Shown one piece after another: positions 8,841 through 17,947 of a DNA stretch of 64,000 nucleotides; position 1 is the first letter of the stretch, and each line of letters begins with the position of its first letter. Source of the DNA: Providencia huaxiensis (lineage in GTDB: Bacteria; Pseudomonadota; Gammaproteobacteria; Enterobacterales; Enterobacteriaceae); contig NZ_CP031123.2 of the NCBI RefSeq assembly GCF_002843235.3, positions 248,001-312,000 on the forward strand. The letters run 5' to 3'. The position numbers were made by a program, and so were the translations under genes. Below the pieces are notes generated by a model. It searched no databases and had not been told where the DNA came from. It saw nothing but the letters and a program-made list of their open reading frames with translations.

Positions 8841-9186
8841 ATCTTACATCCTTAAAAATAAGTAAATATTTGATCCCTAGTGAGCCTTTATATAAGTACT
8901 GGCATAGGAATAAAGTTCAGTATCCATCAATGGATTTTCAAATGTCCTAATCACAGAACGCTTAACATAATCGTTTTTAGCGTGGGTCATTTCGACGGAG
9001 GAAACTTTATCCTTCCTAGGTGTAAAATGGAATAAAATTCTTTTATTTTAATTGAATTAAAAATTATAATTTGTTGACTGGCTTTTTTTAATGCTTATTA
9101 ATATTTTTATGCTAGTTTGATGGTCTGTAAAATGTTTAATGCTTGTTCCTTTAAGGTGTTTTAAGGTTGAAGGTGTTTAGAAATAA
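8841..9186 (-). promoter_or_regulatory. Upstream region of the fimbrial operon
   Basis: About 345 AT-rich bases carry the fimbrial promoter. Read on the minus strand, a TATAAT box occurs at 9068-9063, but the matching -35 (TAAAAA) is poor, so the promoter is probably activator-dependent. I see no pair of long inverted repeats that would bound an invertible promoter and no recombinase gene nearby. The adjacent membrane-bound winged-helix regulator is the natural candidate activator. Confidence 0.35.
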
Positions 9187-9225
9187 AAAAAATGCATCAA
9201 AATATCAATATTTGATGCATTTTTT
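9187..9225 (-). terminator. Terminator after the FidL-like gene
   Basis: Arms of 14 bases (AAAAATGCATCAAA / TTTGATGCATTTTT) surround a 9-base loop. It lies about 17 bases beyond the stop of the FidL-like gene and has T-rich sequence on both sides, so it can end transcription in either direction. Confidence 0.75.
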
Positions 9226-9241
9226 ATGGTTTTTTTTAAAT

Positions 9242-9724
9242 TTACAGAGTGCAAATAAAAAGTGGAGAGAAATTTTCTTCAAAAATATAACTTGTATCGG
9301 TTAATTTTTTTATTTTTAAAAAATAAAGTTGATTCATTTCAGGGACTCCCCGAATATTGATTTTCTCTTGAGCTTGATCACCTGGGTCTATAAATATATT
9401 GTCAACACGTAAAAAAAAATGGTCGCCTAAGTATTCATGTTTCATCAGAAATTTTCGTGAAATAGTATAGTTTTTACCATTGTCATTAATGCTTCCATTC
9501 ATAATGAATGTGTGCTGATCAGGTTTGTTTTCATTAGGTATAACACTTAGCAAGTAAAATCCTTTTAAGGTGGAACGATGGTCAGAGATATTTATTTTTA
9601 AGGTTGTCTGACAATTGGGAATAACAGGGGTATTAATTATGTGATGAACATATAAGCTAATAAAAACCAGAATTGTAGAGATAATGGACAAAGAAAACAC
9701 TCTTGCGGATAATTTATTTGACAT
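9242..9724 (-). CDS. FidL-like single-pass membrane protein
   Basis: A 160-residue protein with one N-terminal membrane segment (about residues 9-28) and a periplasmic remainder of mixed beta character with two cysteines (IPNCQTTL, and CTL at the C-terminus). An ATG at 9724 is preceded by GTGAG and overlaps the upstream regulator gene by 11 bases; a GTG at 9736 is the alternative. FidL-like proteins are typically encoded directly after a ToxR/CadC-like winged-helix protein in enterobacteria, as here, and may act like ToxS as periplasmic partners. Partnering with the regulator is inference from overlap and topology. Confidence 0.6.
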   Translation of the reverse strand: MSNKLSARVFSLSIISTILVFISLYVHHIINTPVIPNCQTTLKINISDHRSTLKGFYLLSVIPNENKPDQHTFIMNGSINDNGKNYTISRKFLMKHEYLGDHFFLRVDNIFIDPGDQAQEKINIRGVPEMNQLYFLKIKKLTDTSYIFEENFSPLFICTL

Positions 9725-10532
9725 AAAAATTCTCACAGCTCACAGTTGCGCTCTCTTTCGGTACCGTTGGGCAATAGGACAAAAATAGGAAATTGTCATA
9801 TAAATTTTTATCATTCGCGACGATACCAACATTATAATAAAAAACAGTTGCTGGCTTTTTACAATCAAGGTTTAATTTCGTGAGTTCATTTTGAATTGTC
9901 GCAAAGCTGATGGTTGTTGTATCGGGTTTATGGTAACTATTAATGTAGCGGATACTGCATTGATCAATACGACCAACTTCAGGATATTCTGTTCGGCTTG
10001 CAAAGAAATAACTTTTAAATAGGTATAATAAGCAAAAAATAATGATAGCTATAAGTGAAATTTCAACATACCGGTTATTCAGCATGTAATTTTTTTTATT
10101 TTCGCTTACTTGGGGGGAAGCTCCTTCAGGTACCTTTGATGAAGAGCCTAGTTCAACCCCAGTAGTGAGCAATTCTTTGTCATTATTATCCTTTATTTCC
10201 TCACGCCCATTTTCAATTTTCAGGTCAGCAGAAAATTTAATCCCAACTTTAGGAATAGTTGTAATAATTTCACCATCAGAAAAAGAAGACAGGTGACGAC
10301 GTAGTACAGATACACTGCTATTAAGGTTATTATCAGAGACGACTTGGTTATGTTCCTCCCAAACCCTACGTAATATTGTTTCTCGGTCAACGATGTCATG
10401 ATTATTTTGCACTAAGACTAGCAACAAACGGTTTAAAGTTGTTGTTAGTTTTAAGGCGTTATTAATATCGTCGGTATATAACAGCCCCTGATGACTATCA
10501 TAAGTAATATGATCATTAATCAAATAGTTCAT
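9714..10532 (-). CDS. ToxR/CadC-family membrane-bound winged-helix regulator
   Basis: A 272-residue protein. Residues about 10-105 form an OmpR/PhoB-type winged helix (SVSVLRRHLSSF recognition-helix region, IITTIPKVGIKF wing). A linker of about 45 polar residues follows, then one membrane segment (about residues 157-175) and a periplasmic domain with four cysteines. There is no receiver domain. Such proteins bind DNA from the membrane in response to periplasmic signals. It is co-directional with and upstream of the fimbrial operon, which suggests control of that operon. The ribosome site is weak. Confidence 0.75.
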   Translation of the reverse strand: MNYLINDHITYDSHQGLLYTDDINNALKLTTTLNRLLLVLVQNNHDIVDRETILRRVWEEHNQVVSDNNLNSSVSVLRRHLSSFSDGEIITTIPKVGIKFSADLKIENGREEIKDNNDKELLTTGVELGSSSKVPEGASPQVSENKKNYMLNNRYVEISLIAIIIFCLLYLFKSYFFASRTEYPEVGRIDQCSIRYINSYHKPDTTTISFATIQNELTKLNLDCKKPATVFYYNVGIVANDKNLYDNFLFLSYCPTVPKESATVSCENFYVK

Positions 10533-10835
10533 TTTAAAATTTTTTATTTATCGTTAAAATATTTGTATTATTTTAGTGTATACCTGTTATTTATAATATG
10601 TCAATTAAGCATAATTCGAGTTAAATTAAAATTTGTTTTAAATCAATTGGTTGTGTTTTTGTTTACACTTGTTATGTTTAAAATTCGGTTTTTTGATGTT
10701 ATTTCTATAATCGTTCAAAACTAGCTAGTTACTTAGAAAATAAGAAGAAAGGAAACATTAATCTGTCAGTATTAAAAAATTTTAATGTTAAACGAAGTAT
10801 TAAGATGTGGTTTTATCTAAGAAAAAGTATGGATA
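10533..10835. promoter_or_regulatory. Non-coding gap between the ToxR-like gene and the hpaC terminator
   Basis: About 300 very AT-rich bases. They should contain the promoter of the winged-helix regulator (minus strand). I see no convincing gene, repeat or strong promoter pair. Confidence 0.3.
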
Positions 10836-10839
10836 AAAA

Positions 10840-10865
10840 AATAGCCTCTTAAAGTCGAGGCTATT
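10840..10865 (-). terminator. Terminator of hpaBC
   Basis: Nine-base arms (AATAGCCTC / GAGGCTATT) with an 8-base loop, 20 bases beyond the hpaC stop. Read on the minus strand the hairpin runs directly into a T7 tract, a classic intrinsic terminator. Confidence 0.9.
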
Positions 10866-10885
10866 TAATCGATATCTGTGAGTCA

Positions 10886-11404
10886 TTAAGCGGTTGGCTC
10901 AAGGATTTGGTGCATAATAGGGTGGAATCTACGTTTGAAATAGACTAAGCCATGCCCTTCATCACGGACAATGATTTGTTTCATTTCAACCATATAGACA
11001 GAGTGCGTACCCATGTCCTGCACTTGAGTGATTTCGCCTTCAAGGTTGGCAAGGGCATTTTTTAGTAAAGGTTGCTGTAAAATACCGTTATCCCACACAT
11101 TCCAGCTAAAACGTTCTTCCATCGTGGAACCTTTCATTCCAGCAAAATGGCACGCTAACTCTTCTTGGTCATGACTCAGCACGTTCACGCACAGGCGGCC
11201 ATTCTTTTGAAATACCGCATTCATAGCGCTATTGCGGTTAACACAGACCATCAAAGTGGGTGGCGTATCTGTAACTGAACAGACTGCGGTGGCTGTAATT
11301 CCACAGCGACCCTCAGTCCCATCCGTGGTGACGATATTGACTGCTGCACCAAGACTTGCCATCGCATCTCTGAAACGCAGGCGATGTTCATTTTCTAAAG
11401 ACAT
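10886..11404 (-). CDS. hpaC: 4-hydroxyphenylacetate 3-monooxygenase, flavin reductase component
   Basis: A 172-residue flavin:NAD(P)H reductase of the HpaC/flavin-reductase-like fold, close to the E. coli length. Visible family features are the N-terminal RFRDAMASLGAAVNIVTTDG, GITATAVCSVTDTPPTLMVCVN (flavin binding), and the C-terminal GLVYFKRRFHPI. It supplies reduced FAD to HpaB in the cytoplasm. An excellent ribosome site (GGAGGT) precedes the ATG. It follows hpaB by 19 bases and ends at an intrinsic terminator, forming an hpaBC unit. Confidence 0.95.
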   Translation of the reverse strand: MSLENEHRLRFRDAMASLGAAVNIVTTDGTEGRCGITATAVCSVTDTPPTLMVCVNRNSAMNAVFQKNGRLCVNVLSHDQEELACHFAGMKGSTMEERFSWNVWDNGILQQPLLKNALANLEGEITQVQDMGTHSVYMVEMKQIIVRDEGHGLVYFKRRFHPIMHQILEPTA

Positions 11405-11423
11405 TTTGACCTCCTGCTGCCGA

Positions 11424-12986
11424 TTATTTCAGCAGCGAATCTAACTGATTAATATCATTGTTGTTATGCAGGTGTGGACGTTTCCATCCGTGTTGATCGT
11501 AGTCTGATAAACAGCGATCAACCATATCTGTCATGGCTTTCATATTGCCAGAACCGTATGCATGACGCAGACATTGCAGACGAATTTCATCTTGGCTTCC
11601 TGCGTAGTTAATTTCATACAGTTCGTGGCGGCCACCAAATTCACTACCGATTGCATCCCACATGAGTTTAAGGATCTTAATACGTTCAACGTGATCCATA
11701 CCATTAGAGCCGCGAACATATTTAGCTAAATACTTATCAATTTCTGGATTATTCATATCACGAACGCTTGATGGTAGGTAAATCAGGCCACTTGTCACGT
11801 TACTTTCAATGATATTCTTGATTTTGGTGTAAGCCATTGGTGCCATAACACGGTAAGTTTGGATGGCTTGAGTATCTGGTAGATAAGCACCGCCTTCCCA
11901 TGCTTGCGCTTCAGAGGTCATTGCATCGGTTAATGACCAGAACAGATTACGCCATGCAACCACTTCACCGAGATCGGCTTGTACACCACGGAAATCAATA
12001 ACACCTGTACATTCTAAACTTTTTTGTAACAATCCGGTAATGAAGTCTAATTTAACCGCTAAGCGGACACAAGCTTGTAATGGGAATAAACGCGCAAACC
12101 CACCTTGTACGGCCCAATTACGAGCGCGGTCAAAGTCACGGTAGATCAGGACGTTTTCCCATGGAATTAACACATGATCCATCACCAAGATGGCATCATT
12201 TTCATCGAAACGGCTTGAAAGCGGGTAATCAAATGGTGCGCCTGTTGCGCCAGCCACTAATTCATAAGATGCACGTGAGATTAATTTCACACCGTCGGCA
12301 TCCATTGGTGCAACAAACATCAGTGCAAAATCTGGGTTATCACCCATCACTTGTGCAGAACCAAAACCGATAAAGTTATAGTGTGTTAATGCGGAGTTGG
12401 TCGCAACGACTTTTGCACCACTGACGATAATACCCGCATCCGTTTCTTTTTCGAGTTTGATATAAACATCTTTGACTTCATCAGCTGGCTTATGGCGGTC
12501 GATTGGCGGGTTAACAATCGCATGGTTAAAGTAAAGGCCGCTCTCTTGAATGCGTTTATACCAGTGACGCGCGTTGTCTGCAAATTGACCATAGTATTCT
12601 GGGTTAGCACCTAAACAGCTGGCGAATGCCGCCTTATAGTCTGGAGTGCGTCCCATCCATCCGTAGCTCTGGCGTGACCAATCTGCGATAGCGTCACGTT
12701 GTTGGCGCAGTTCATCGGCACTTTTAGCGAAGCGGAAGAATTTGTGAGTGTATCCACCGTTGCCTGTGTCGGTGTTCCAGCAAAGTTGGTCATGAGTCGT
12801 TTTATCATGAAGCGCATCATATAATTGTCCTATAGAAGCGGCTGAATTACGAAAAGCAGGGTGAGTGGTGACGTCTTTTACGCGCTCGCCATAAATATAG
12901 ATTTCGCGGCCATCTTGTAAGCTTTTTAAATATTCTTGGCCATTAAAAGGGCGTTTAGCATCGGAACGAAAATCTTCTGGTTTCAT
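11424..12986 (-). CDS. hpaB: 4-hydroxyphenylacetate 3-monooxygenase, oxygenase component
   Basis: A 520-residue FADH2-dependent hydroxylase, full family length. It turns 4-hydroxyphenylacetate into 3,4-dihydroxyphenylacetate (homoprotocatechuate), the entry step of the pathway. The GWMGRTPDYKAA segment near residue 110 carries the conserved arginine and tyrosine of the substrate/flavin site, and a histidine in LYFNHAIVNPP supplies the third conserved active-site residue. The acyl-CoA-dehydrogenase-like core follows (ATNSALTHYNFIGFGSAQ). It is transcribed with hpaC from the gap downstream of hpaA, where the AraC-type activator HpaA is expected to act. Confidence 0.97.
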   Translation of the reverse strand: MKPEDFRSDAKRPFNGQEYLKSLQDGREIYIYGERVKDVTTHPAFRNSAASIGQLYDALHDKTTHDQLCWNTDTGNGGYTHKFFRFAKSADELRQQRDAIADWSRQSYGWMGRTPDYKAAFASCLGANPEYYGQFADNARHWYKRIQESGLYFNHAIVNPPIDRHKPADEVKDVYIKLEKETDAGIIVSGAKVVATNSALTHYNFIGFGSAQVMGDNPDFALMFVAPMDADGVKLISRASYELVAGATGAPFDYPLSSRFDENDAILVMDHVLIPWENVLIYRDFDRARNWAVQGGFARLFPLQACVRLAVKLDFITGLLQKSLECTGVIDFRGVQADLGEVVAWRNLFWSLTDAMTSEAQAWEGGAYLPDTQAIQTYRVMAPMAYTKIKNIIESNVTSGLIYLPSSVRDMNNPEIDKYLAKYVRGSNGMDHVERIKILKLMWDAIGSEFGGRHELYEINYAGSQDEIRLQCLRHAYGSGNMKAMTDMVDRCLSDYDQHGWKRPHLHNNNDINQLDSLLK

Positions 12987-13452
12987 GTCTACCTCGTTAT
13001 CTCACAATGAGGGCTTGCATTGATAGGGCACAAAGGCTGCAAGCTAAATATGTTAATTTTATGTTTGTTTTGTGTTTCTTAATTGAATCGCTTTACGAGG
13101 GAGTTTTAAAGAGACATTCTAAAGGTTTACTGGTACTTTTCGTTGAAAGTTGTTTTTTGTGAAAGAAATGTGATCATCTCGATGTTTTGATATTAACGTA
13201 ATGCTTTTGTTGTATCGTAATCTATTGATTATCATTTAATAATTCACTTATTTTTATATTAATGTTAATTATTATTCTAGTATATTATTGTTCTTTTTTT
13301 GATCTCCTTGTTCACTTTTAGTTAAGCGTTATCGGCATTTTTACAAAGTTAAAACAAAATTTATAAAACATCAAAATGTTTTTAAAATGTAAAATAATTT
13401 GAAGGTGTAATAGTTTGTAGAGATAAGGGAGAAGATGGTTTGATATGCAGAT
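12987..13452 (-). promoter_or_regulatory. hpaBC promoter region
   Basis: About 465 AT-rich bases between hpaA and hpaB with no gene on either strand. It must hold the hpaBC promoter and probably the HpaA activator sites. I could not single out a convincing -35/-10 pair or operator by eye. Confidence 0.4.
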
Positions 13453-13508
13453 AGAGAAGCTTAATGATTTTTACCTAAAAAATAAGGATAAAATCACTAA
13501 GCCTCTCT
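13453..13508 (-). repeat. Imperfect inverted repeat at the 3' end of hpaA
   Basis: Arms at 13453-13471 and 13490-13508 pair over 19 positions with two wobble mismatches and an 18-base loop. It abuts the hpaA stop codon at 13509. No clear U-run follows on the minus strand, so it is more likely a 3'-end stabilising hairpin or weak terminator than a strong intrinsic terminator. Confidence 0.5.
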
Positions 13509-14399
13509 TTAATGAATGTTTTGTTCTCTCCATAGGCTAGGAGAGCATCCTACTAACCGGTTAAAAAAACGCGCAAAATAGGCGGGGTCTTTGAAACCGA
13601 GCTGGTAGGCAATCTCAGAAACGGGGCTATCGGAAAATAACAACATTCGTTTAGCTTCACGCAATATTCTGTCAAAAATTAACCTTTTCGGTGGCCGGTT
13701 AGCGAACCGCCGGCACATATCCTTAAGGCGTGATTCTGTGACATCAAGTTTCTTGGCATATTCAGGCACTGCAAGGTGTTCATGATAATGCAAGTCAATG
13801 AGCTGATTAAACCGCTGGAATAGACGATGTTCGCCTCTAACCCCTGTTGTTGGGTGTTCATCAAGTGGAATCGAGCGCAGCAGAAACGTAAATAATGCTT
13901 GGGCTAAAGAAGCGAGGGCTTGGTCTTTACCTATATAGTTATTAGCCGATTCACGCGCCATCAATGCCCAGTAATGGTTAAAGGTATCGATATCATCAGG
14001 TTTATCAGCAACAGATAAACATATAGCCGGAATATCCACTAAATCAGGATTTGCTGGGTATAACGACCCCAGTAATGGCGTAATTAAATCCTGTCGTACG
14101 GTGAGTACGTGGCCGTCAGTGTCTTCTTGAGTGAAAAATGCATGCGCAACCGAAGGGGGCGTAAGAATAAATAATGGGGCTTGAACGGAATAGCGGGACT
14201 CATCGAGCTGCAAAGTAATATGGCCTGTAACCAAATAGTGCAACTGGAAGAAACCGTCATGGCGATGCGCTTGCATATCGCGACCAAAGAAGGCAGCCAT
14301 GTTGCCAAAGGTTTGGTAGTGGACGTCGTCAGTGCCTTGGGTTTCGTCGTAGTCTGTACTGATGTCAATATTCGTAATTAAAGTTGAGTTACCCTTCAT
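13509..14399 (-). CDS. hpaA: AraC-family activator of 4-hydroxyphenylacetate hydroxylase genes
   Basis: A 296-residue AraC/XylS regulator. The N-terminal cupin-like sensing domain has FFGRDMQAHRHDGFFQLHYL, and the C-terminal double HTH has VPEYAKKLDVTESRLKDMCRRF and ISEIAYQLGFKDPAYFARFF-like helices. Known HpaA proteins activate hpaBC in response to hydroxyphenylacetates. Start at 14399 (MKGNSTLITNIDI) chosen because similarity to E. coli HpaA begins near NIDIS; a longer frame to 14435 lies inside an ERIC-like repeat. The ATG itself is at the edge of that repeat, and no normal ribosome site precedes it. Confidence 0.92.
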   Translation of the reverse strand: MKGNSTLITNIDISTDYDETQGTDDVHYQTFGNMAAFFGRDMQAHRHDGFFQLHYLVTGHITLQLDESRYSVQAPLFILTPPSVAHAFFTQEDTDGHVLTVRQDLITPLLGSLYPANPDLVDIPAICLSVADKPDDIDTFNHYWALMARESANNYIGKDQALASLAQALFTFLLRSIPLDEHPTTGVRGEHRLFQRFNQLIDLHYHEHLAVPEYAKKLDVTESRLKDMCRRFANRPPKRLIFDRILREAKRMLLFSDSPVSEIAYQLGFKDPAYFARFFNRLVGCSPSLWREQNIH

Positions 14400-14505
14400 T
14401 CTTCGGCTCGCAGCGTTGTTGGCCTCACAAGCCAACCCTAGTCACATACTTCAGTATGCTCCTAGGGATTAGCTTGCTTGCCGCTTAGCTGCAACTCGAA
14501 TTGCT
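14397..14505. repeat. ERIC-like element, copy 1, touching the hpaA start
   Basis: The core GTCACATACTTCAGTATGCT, followed by CCTAGGGATTAGC, matches the central inverted repeat of enterobacterial ERIC/IRU elements, and the outer ends (CGCAGCG.. / ..GCTGCAACTCGAA) pair with each other. Copy 2 follows after three bases, with a period of 112. The CATTCTTCGGC left end contains the reverse complement of the hpaA start codon. Confidence 0.75.
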
Positions 14506-14508
14506 CTT

Positions 14509-14619
14509 CATTCTTTGGCCCGCAGCGTTGTTGGCTTCACACGCTAACCCTAGTCACATACTCGTGTATGCTCCTAGGGATTAGCTTGCTTGCCGCCTAG
14601 CTGCAAGCCAAATTATTTT
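14509..14619. repeat. ERIC-like element, copy 2
   Basis: Nearly identical to the preceding copy (core GTCACATACTCGTGTATGCT; left end CATTCTTTGGCCCGCAGCG). It fills the gap between hpaX and hpaA. In this position it would be transcribed and fold into a long hairpin that may alter hpaA mRNA stability or translation. Confidence 0.75.
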
Positions 14620-14675
14620 GAGCAATATCCATGGTTATTGAGTTACAGCACTCTAATTTATTAAACCTTACATTT

Positions 14676-16043
14676 TTAAGGTGTTGCCCTTGGTCTTGAG
14701 TTTTTCATTGGAATAACCATGACTAACAGCGCACCGACCACCAGCAGGCCTGCCACAAAATAGAGGCCGGAGTTAAAGCTACCGGTTTGGTCTTTTAACC
14801 AACCAATCAACAGTGGGCTGACGGCAGAACCTATATTACCCGTTGCGTTAATAACAGCAATACCGATGGCGCGAGCACGTAAACTGATTGATTGGTCTGG
14901 GGTTGTCCAGAACACGGCCATCGCAGTAAATGAACCTGTTGATGCCATGATAATACCAATTAATTGGATGACGGGATGGCTTGTCATCGCAGCGAGGATC
15001 CAGCCCGCTGCCGCAAATAAGTAGGGAAGTGCAGTGTGCATTTTCCGTTCTTGTAATCTATCAGAGCGACGACTCCAATAGATCATCCCTAGAATAGTAC
15101 AAAACTGTGGGATAGCGGTTAATAGCCCAATCATGGCATTACTACTGCCTTCATTGAAGCTTTGCATGATCTGCGGTGTCCAAATATTAATCGCACTTAA
15201 CGTATTGGTTAAGCAAAAATAAGCGACGGTATACATTAAGATCACAGGGGTAAAAATTTCTTTCCATAAACTTTTGTTCTGTAATGCGGTATGGCTTTTT
15301 GACCCCTGTGGCTGGACAAGCTCTAGTTGGTCTTGGTCCATCATTTCTTGTAATGTATCTTTGTCTTCTTGGGTCAACCATTTTGCTTTTTTTGGTGAAT
15401 CATCAAGGTAGAACCAAACCAACACACCGAGGATCACCGATGGGAAACCTTCTAACAGGAACAGCCATTGCCAGCCTTTTAGGTTTAAAATGCCATCCAT
15501 GCCTAAAATGTAGCCCGATGCCAGGGAACCGAATGCCATGGTGACTGGCATCGCAATCATAAATAAGGCATTAGCACGAGCGCGGAAATAGGCCGGGAAC
15601 CAGTAAGTCAGATAAACTAAAATCCCAGGTAAGAAGCCCGCCTCAGCGATACCCACTAACATCCGTAGGACGTATAAGCTCGTAGGCCCTGTGGCAAACA
15701 TGGTGGCTGTAGAAGCGATACCCCAAAGCACCATGATGGTGGCTATCCAGCGGCGAGCCCCAACAATCCCCAACATGATGTTACTTGGAATACCAAAAAT
15801 CACGTAAGTGGCATAGAACAAGGTAGCCGCTAGGCCAAACATGGTGGACGTTAGGCCGATGTCTTTCCCCATGGTTAAGCCCGCAAAGCCAATATTAATA
15901 CGGTCTAAGAAGGAAAAAACAAATAGCACAAATAAAAATACAATCAGACGTTTAAATAATTTATTAATCACCCGCTGCTGCGGTTCGGTTAAATTTTTAT
16001 GTTGTTCAGCAGGGTTAGTGCTTGCAAGTTGTTGATTACTCAT
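14676..16043 (-). CDS. hpaX: 4-hydroxyphenylacetate permease (MFS, ACS family)
   Basis: A 455-residue major-facilitator protein with 12 predicted membrane segments. It has the anion:cation-symporter signature early in the chain (FLDRINIGFAGLTMGKDIGL) and a charged central loop of about 50 residues (DDSPKKAKWLTQEDKDTL). HpaX imports 4-hydroxyphenylacetate (and 3-hydroxy or dihydroxy forms) across the inner membrane. Its position between hpaI and hpaA is the same as in E. coli, which supports the name. Confidence 0.9.
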   Translation of the reverse strand: MSNQQLASTNPAEQHKNLTEPQQRVINKLFKRLIVFLFVLFVFSFLDRINIGFAGLTMGKDIGLTSTMFGLAATLFYATYVIFGIPSNIMLGIVGARRWIATIMVLWGIASTATMFATGPTSLYVLRMLVGIAEAGFLPGILVYLTYWFPAYFRARANALFMIAMPVTMAFGSLASGYILGMDGILNLKGWQWLFLLEGFPSVILGVLVWFYLDDSPKKAKWLTQEDKDTLQEMMDQDQLELVQPQGSKSHTALQNKSLWKEIFTPVILMYTVAYFCLTNTLSAINIWTPQIMQSFNEGSSNAMIGLLTAIPQFCTILGMIYWSRRSDRLQERKMHTALPYLFAAAGWILAAMTSHPVIQLIGIIMASTGSFTAMAVFWTTPDQSISLRARAIGIAVINATGNIGSAVSPLLIGWLKDQTGSFNSGLYFVAGLLVVGALLVMVIPMKNSRPRATP

Positions 16044-16206
16044 ATTGTAGGGCCCTCAATTCTTTCTTTTGCAGATTATTATAGGTACAAGGGACGAGTA
16101 GGCAGCCATGGTGCTGTCTGCCCAATGTTGCGATATTGATTTCTTATTTATCTAATTAAGTTATTTGTCTGTAGGGTTAAAATTAACTTATTTAGAGATA
16201 GTTTAA

Positions 16207-17013
16207 TTAATAAACGCTTGGTGTACTTGAAGTCACCTCAGAGACGGTTTTACCAAATTTTGCTGCTAGCGCTTCTGCGGTACGAGCCAGTAGCGTGGTA
16301 TCAACCCCGACGGCAACAAATAGTGCGCCGAGTTTCAGATAATGTTCAGCAACATCTGGGGCTGCCATCAAAATACCGGGTGCCAAGCCGGCTTCACGAA
16401 TTTGTACAATCGCTTTTTCTATCGCGGCTTTGACTTCTGGGTGGTTAGGGTTCCCTGAAAAGCCCATATCCGCACTAAGATCCGCAGGGCCGATAAATAC
16501 ACCATCGACGCCTTCAACCTTTAAGATCTCAGGAAGATTATTCATGGCTTCTCGGGTTTCAACCTGCACTATCACGCACATTTCATCATTGGCACGGGTT
16601 AAATAATTAGGTACTCGGTTCCAACGAGAAGCACGAGCTAAAGCACTGCCGACACCACGGATTCCGGCTGGCGGGTAACGCGTTGCACGTACTGCTTGTT
16701 TGGCTTGCTCTGCATTTTGTACCATCGGTAGCAAAAGGGTTTGTGCACCAATATCCAGTAATTGCTTAATGATCACCGGATCATTCCACGGTGGGCGTAC
16801 CACGGGCTGTGACGGATAAGGGGCGATAGCTTGTAATTGAGATAATGTCGTTTGCACATTATTTGGTGCATGTTCACCATCAATTAATAACCAGTCAAAG
16901 CCTGCACCAGCAAGTAATTCAGCACTATATGGGCTGCATAAGCCAAGCCATAAACCAATTTGCGGCTGCCCACTTTTTAGCGCTTTTTTAAATTTATTTT
17001 CTAAAATATCCAT
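16207..17013 (-). CDS. hpaI: 4-hydroxy-2-oxoheptanedioate aldolase
   Basis: A 268-residue class II pyruvate aldolase of the HpcH/HpaI family. It splits 4-hydroxy-2-oxoheptanedioate into pyruvate and succinate semialdehyde, the last ring-derived step. Visible signatures are [15 protein letters not shown] (active-site histidine), [11 protein letters not shown] and [15 protein letters not shown] (metal-binding glutamate and aspartate region), and [20 protein letters not shown]. The start at 17013 (MDILENKF) has AAGGA upstream and matches family length. A longer frame to 17118 would overlap hpaH. It follows hpaH by 10 bases. Confidence 0.96.
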   Translation of the reverse strand: MDILENKFKKALKSGQPQIGLWLGLCSPYSAELLAGAGFDWLLIDGEHAPNNVQTTLSQLQAIAPYPSQPVVRPPWNDPVIIKQLLDIGAQTLLLPMVQNAEQAKQAVRATRYPPAGIRGVGSALARASRWNRVPNYLTRANDEMCVIVQVETREAMNNLPEILKVEGVDGVFIGPADLSADMGFSGNPNHPEVKAAIEKAIVQIREAGLAPGILMAAPDVAEHYLKLGALFVAVGVDTTLLARTAEALAAKFGKTVSEVTSSTPSVY

Positions 17014-17023
17014 ACCATTTTCC

Positions 17024-17827
17024 TTACACGAAGCGGCAGCTAATTGAACCCATATTGCCGTAATCAACGTGGAACACATCACCTTTACGAGCAGGAACAG
17101 GGCGTGTAAATGAGCCACCTAAGATAATTTGGCCTGGCTCAAGTTGTACATTATGCGGTGCTAATTTATTTGCTAACCATGCTACGCCATTCGCTGGGTG
17201 ATTGAGCACAGCAGCGGCTACGCCCGATTCTTCAATGACGCCATTACGATAGAGTAGGGCGCTAATCCAACGCATATCCAAATCGCGAGGTTTAATTGGG
17301 CGACCACCTAAGATTACCGCGCCATTTGCTGCGTTATCTGAAATGGTATCGAACACTTTACGTGGGCGATTGGTTTCAGGGTCAACGTTGTGACAGCGTG
17401 CATCAATCAGCTCAAGCGCTGGGATCACATAGTCAGTTGCGTTATAGACATCAAAGATGGTGCAATTTGGCCCACTTAATGGCTTTGCGAGTACGAAGGC
17501 TAATTCAACTTCAATACGTGGCACGATAAAGCGGTCTGTTGGAATATCACAGCCATCATCAAAAAACATATCGTCAAGAAGCGCACCGTAATCAGGTTCA
17601 TCAATTTGTGAACTTGCCTGCATGGCTTTGGATGTTAGCCCAATTTTATGGCCTTTTAGCACACGTCCTTCAGCAATTTTCACGCCAACCCACTCTTTTT
17701 GGATAGCGTAAGCATCGTCGATCGTCATTTCTGGGTGATCGAGTGAGATCTGACGGATTTGCTCACGTGATTTTTCAGCCTGATTTAGGCGTTGCGCGAT
17801 TTGCGAGATTACATCTTTTTGTAACAT
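17024..17827 (-). CDS. hpaH: 2-oxo-hept-4-ene-1,7-dioate hydratase
   Basis: A 267-residue hydratase of the FAH/MhpD-like family. It adds water to 2-oxohept-4-ene-1,7-dioate to give the substrate of HpaI. Conserved stretches include [46 protein letters not shown] (metal-ligand glutamates), LELIDARC and the C-terminus [14 protein letters not shown] at 17827 is preceded by AGGAG and gives the usual family length; the longer frame starts with a GTG lacking support. Strongly conserved and tightly linked to hpaI. Confidence 0.95.
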   Translation of the reverse strand: MLQKDVISQIAQRLNQAEKSREQIRQISLDHPEMTIDDAYAIQKEWVGVKIAEGRVLKGHKIGLTSKAMQASSQIDEPDYGALLDDMFFDDGCDIPTDRFIVPRIEVELAFVLAKPLSGPNCTIFDVYNATDYVIPALELIDARCHNVDPETNRPRKVFDTISDNAANGAVILGGRPIKPRDLDMRWISALLYRNGVIEESGVAAAVLNHPANGVAWLANKLAPHNVQLEPGQIILGGSFTRPVPARKGDVFHVDYGNMGSISCRFV

Positions 17828-17857
17828 GCTGTTAATACTCCTATTCACCTATTCTAT

Positions 17858-17900
17858 TTCGAGAGCAGCGCTGCACTAAAGCGCTTTGCTGCCACTCGAA
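17858..17900. repeat. Short palindrome, possibly an internally deleted ERIC remnant
   Basis: TTCGAG..GCAGCG and its partner TGCTGCCACTCGAA form an inverted repeat of about 43 bases between hpaH and the dehydrogenase gene. The outer ends resemble the TTCGAG/CTCGAA ends of the ERIC-like copies, but the ERIC core is missing. Confidence 0.45.
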
Positions 17901-17947
17901 CTATTCAAGGTGTAAATTGAATGCGTACCCAGCGGTACTCAATTTAA

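Noticed and set aside
8841..9241. Possible invertible (phase-variable) fimbrial promoter as in Proteus mrp
   Set aside because: I found no pair of long inverted repeats on both sides and no tyrosine recombinase gene in the neighbourhood; only a normal terminator palindrome.
10491..10724. 77-codon plus-strand frame upstream of the ToxR-like gene
   Set aside because: Overlaps the real start of the regulator, is built from AT-rich non-coding sequence and has no family features.
14399..14435. Longer N-terminus for HpaA (12 extra residues)
   Set aside because: The extension is encoded by an ERIC-like repeat and has no counterpart in known HpaA.
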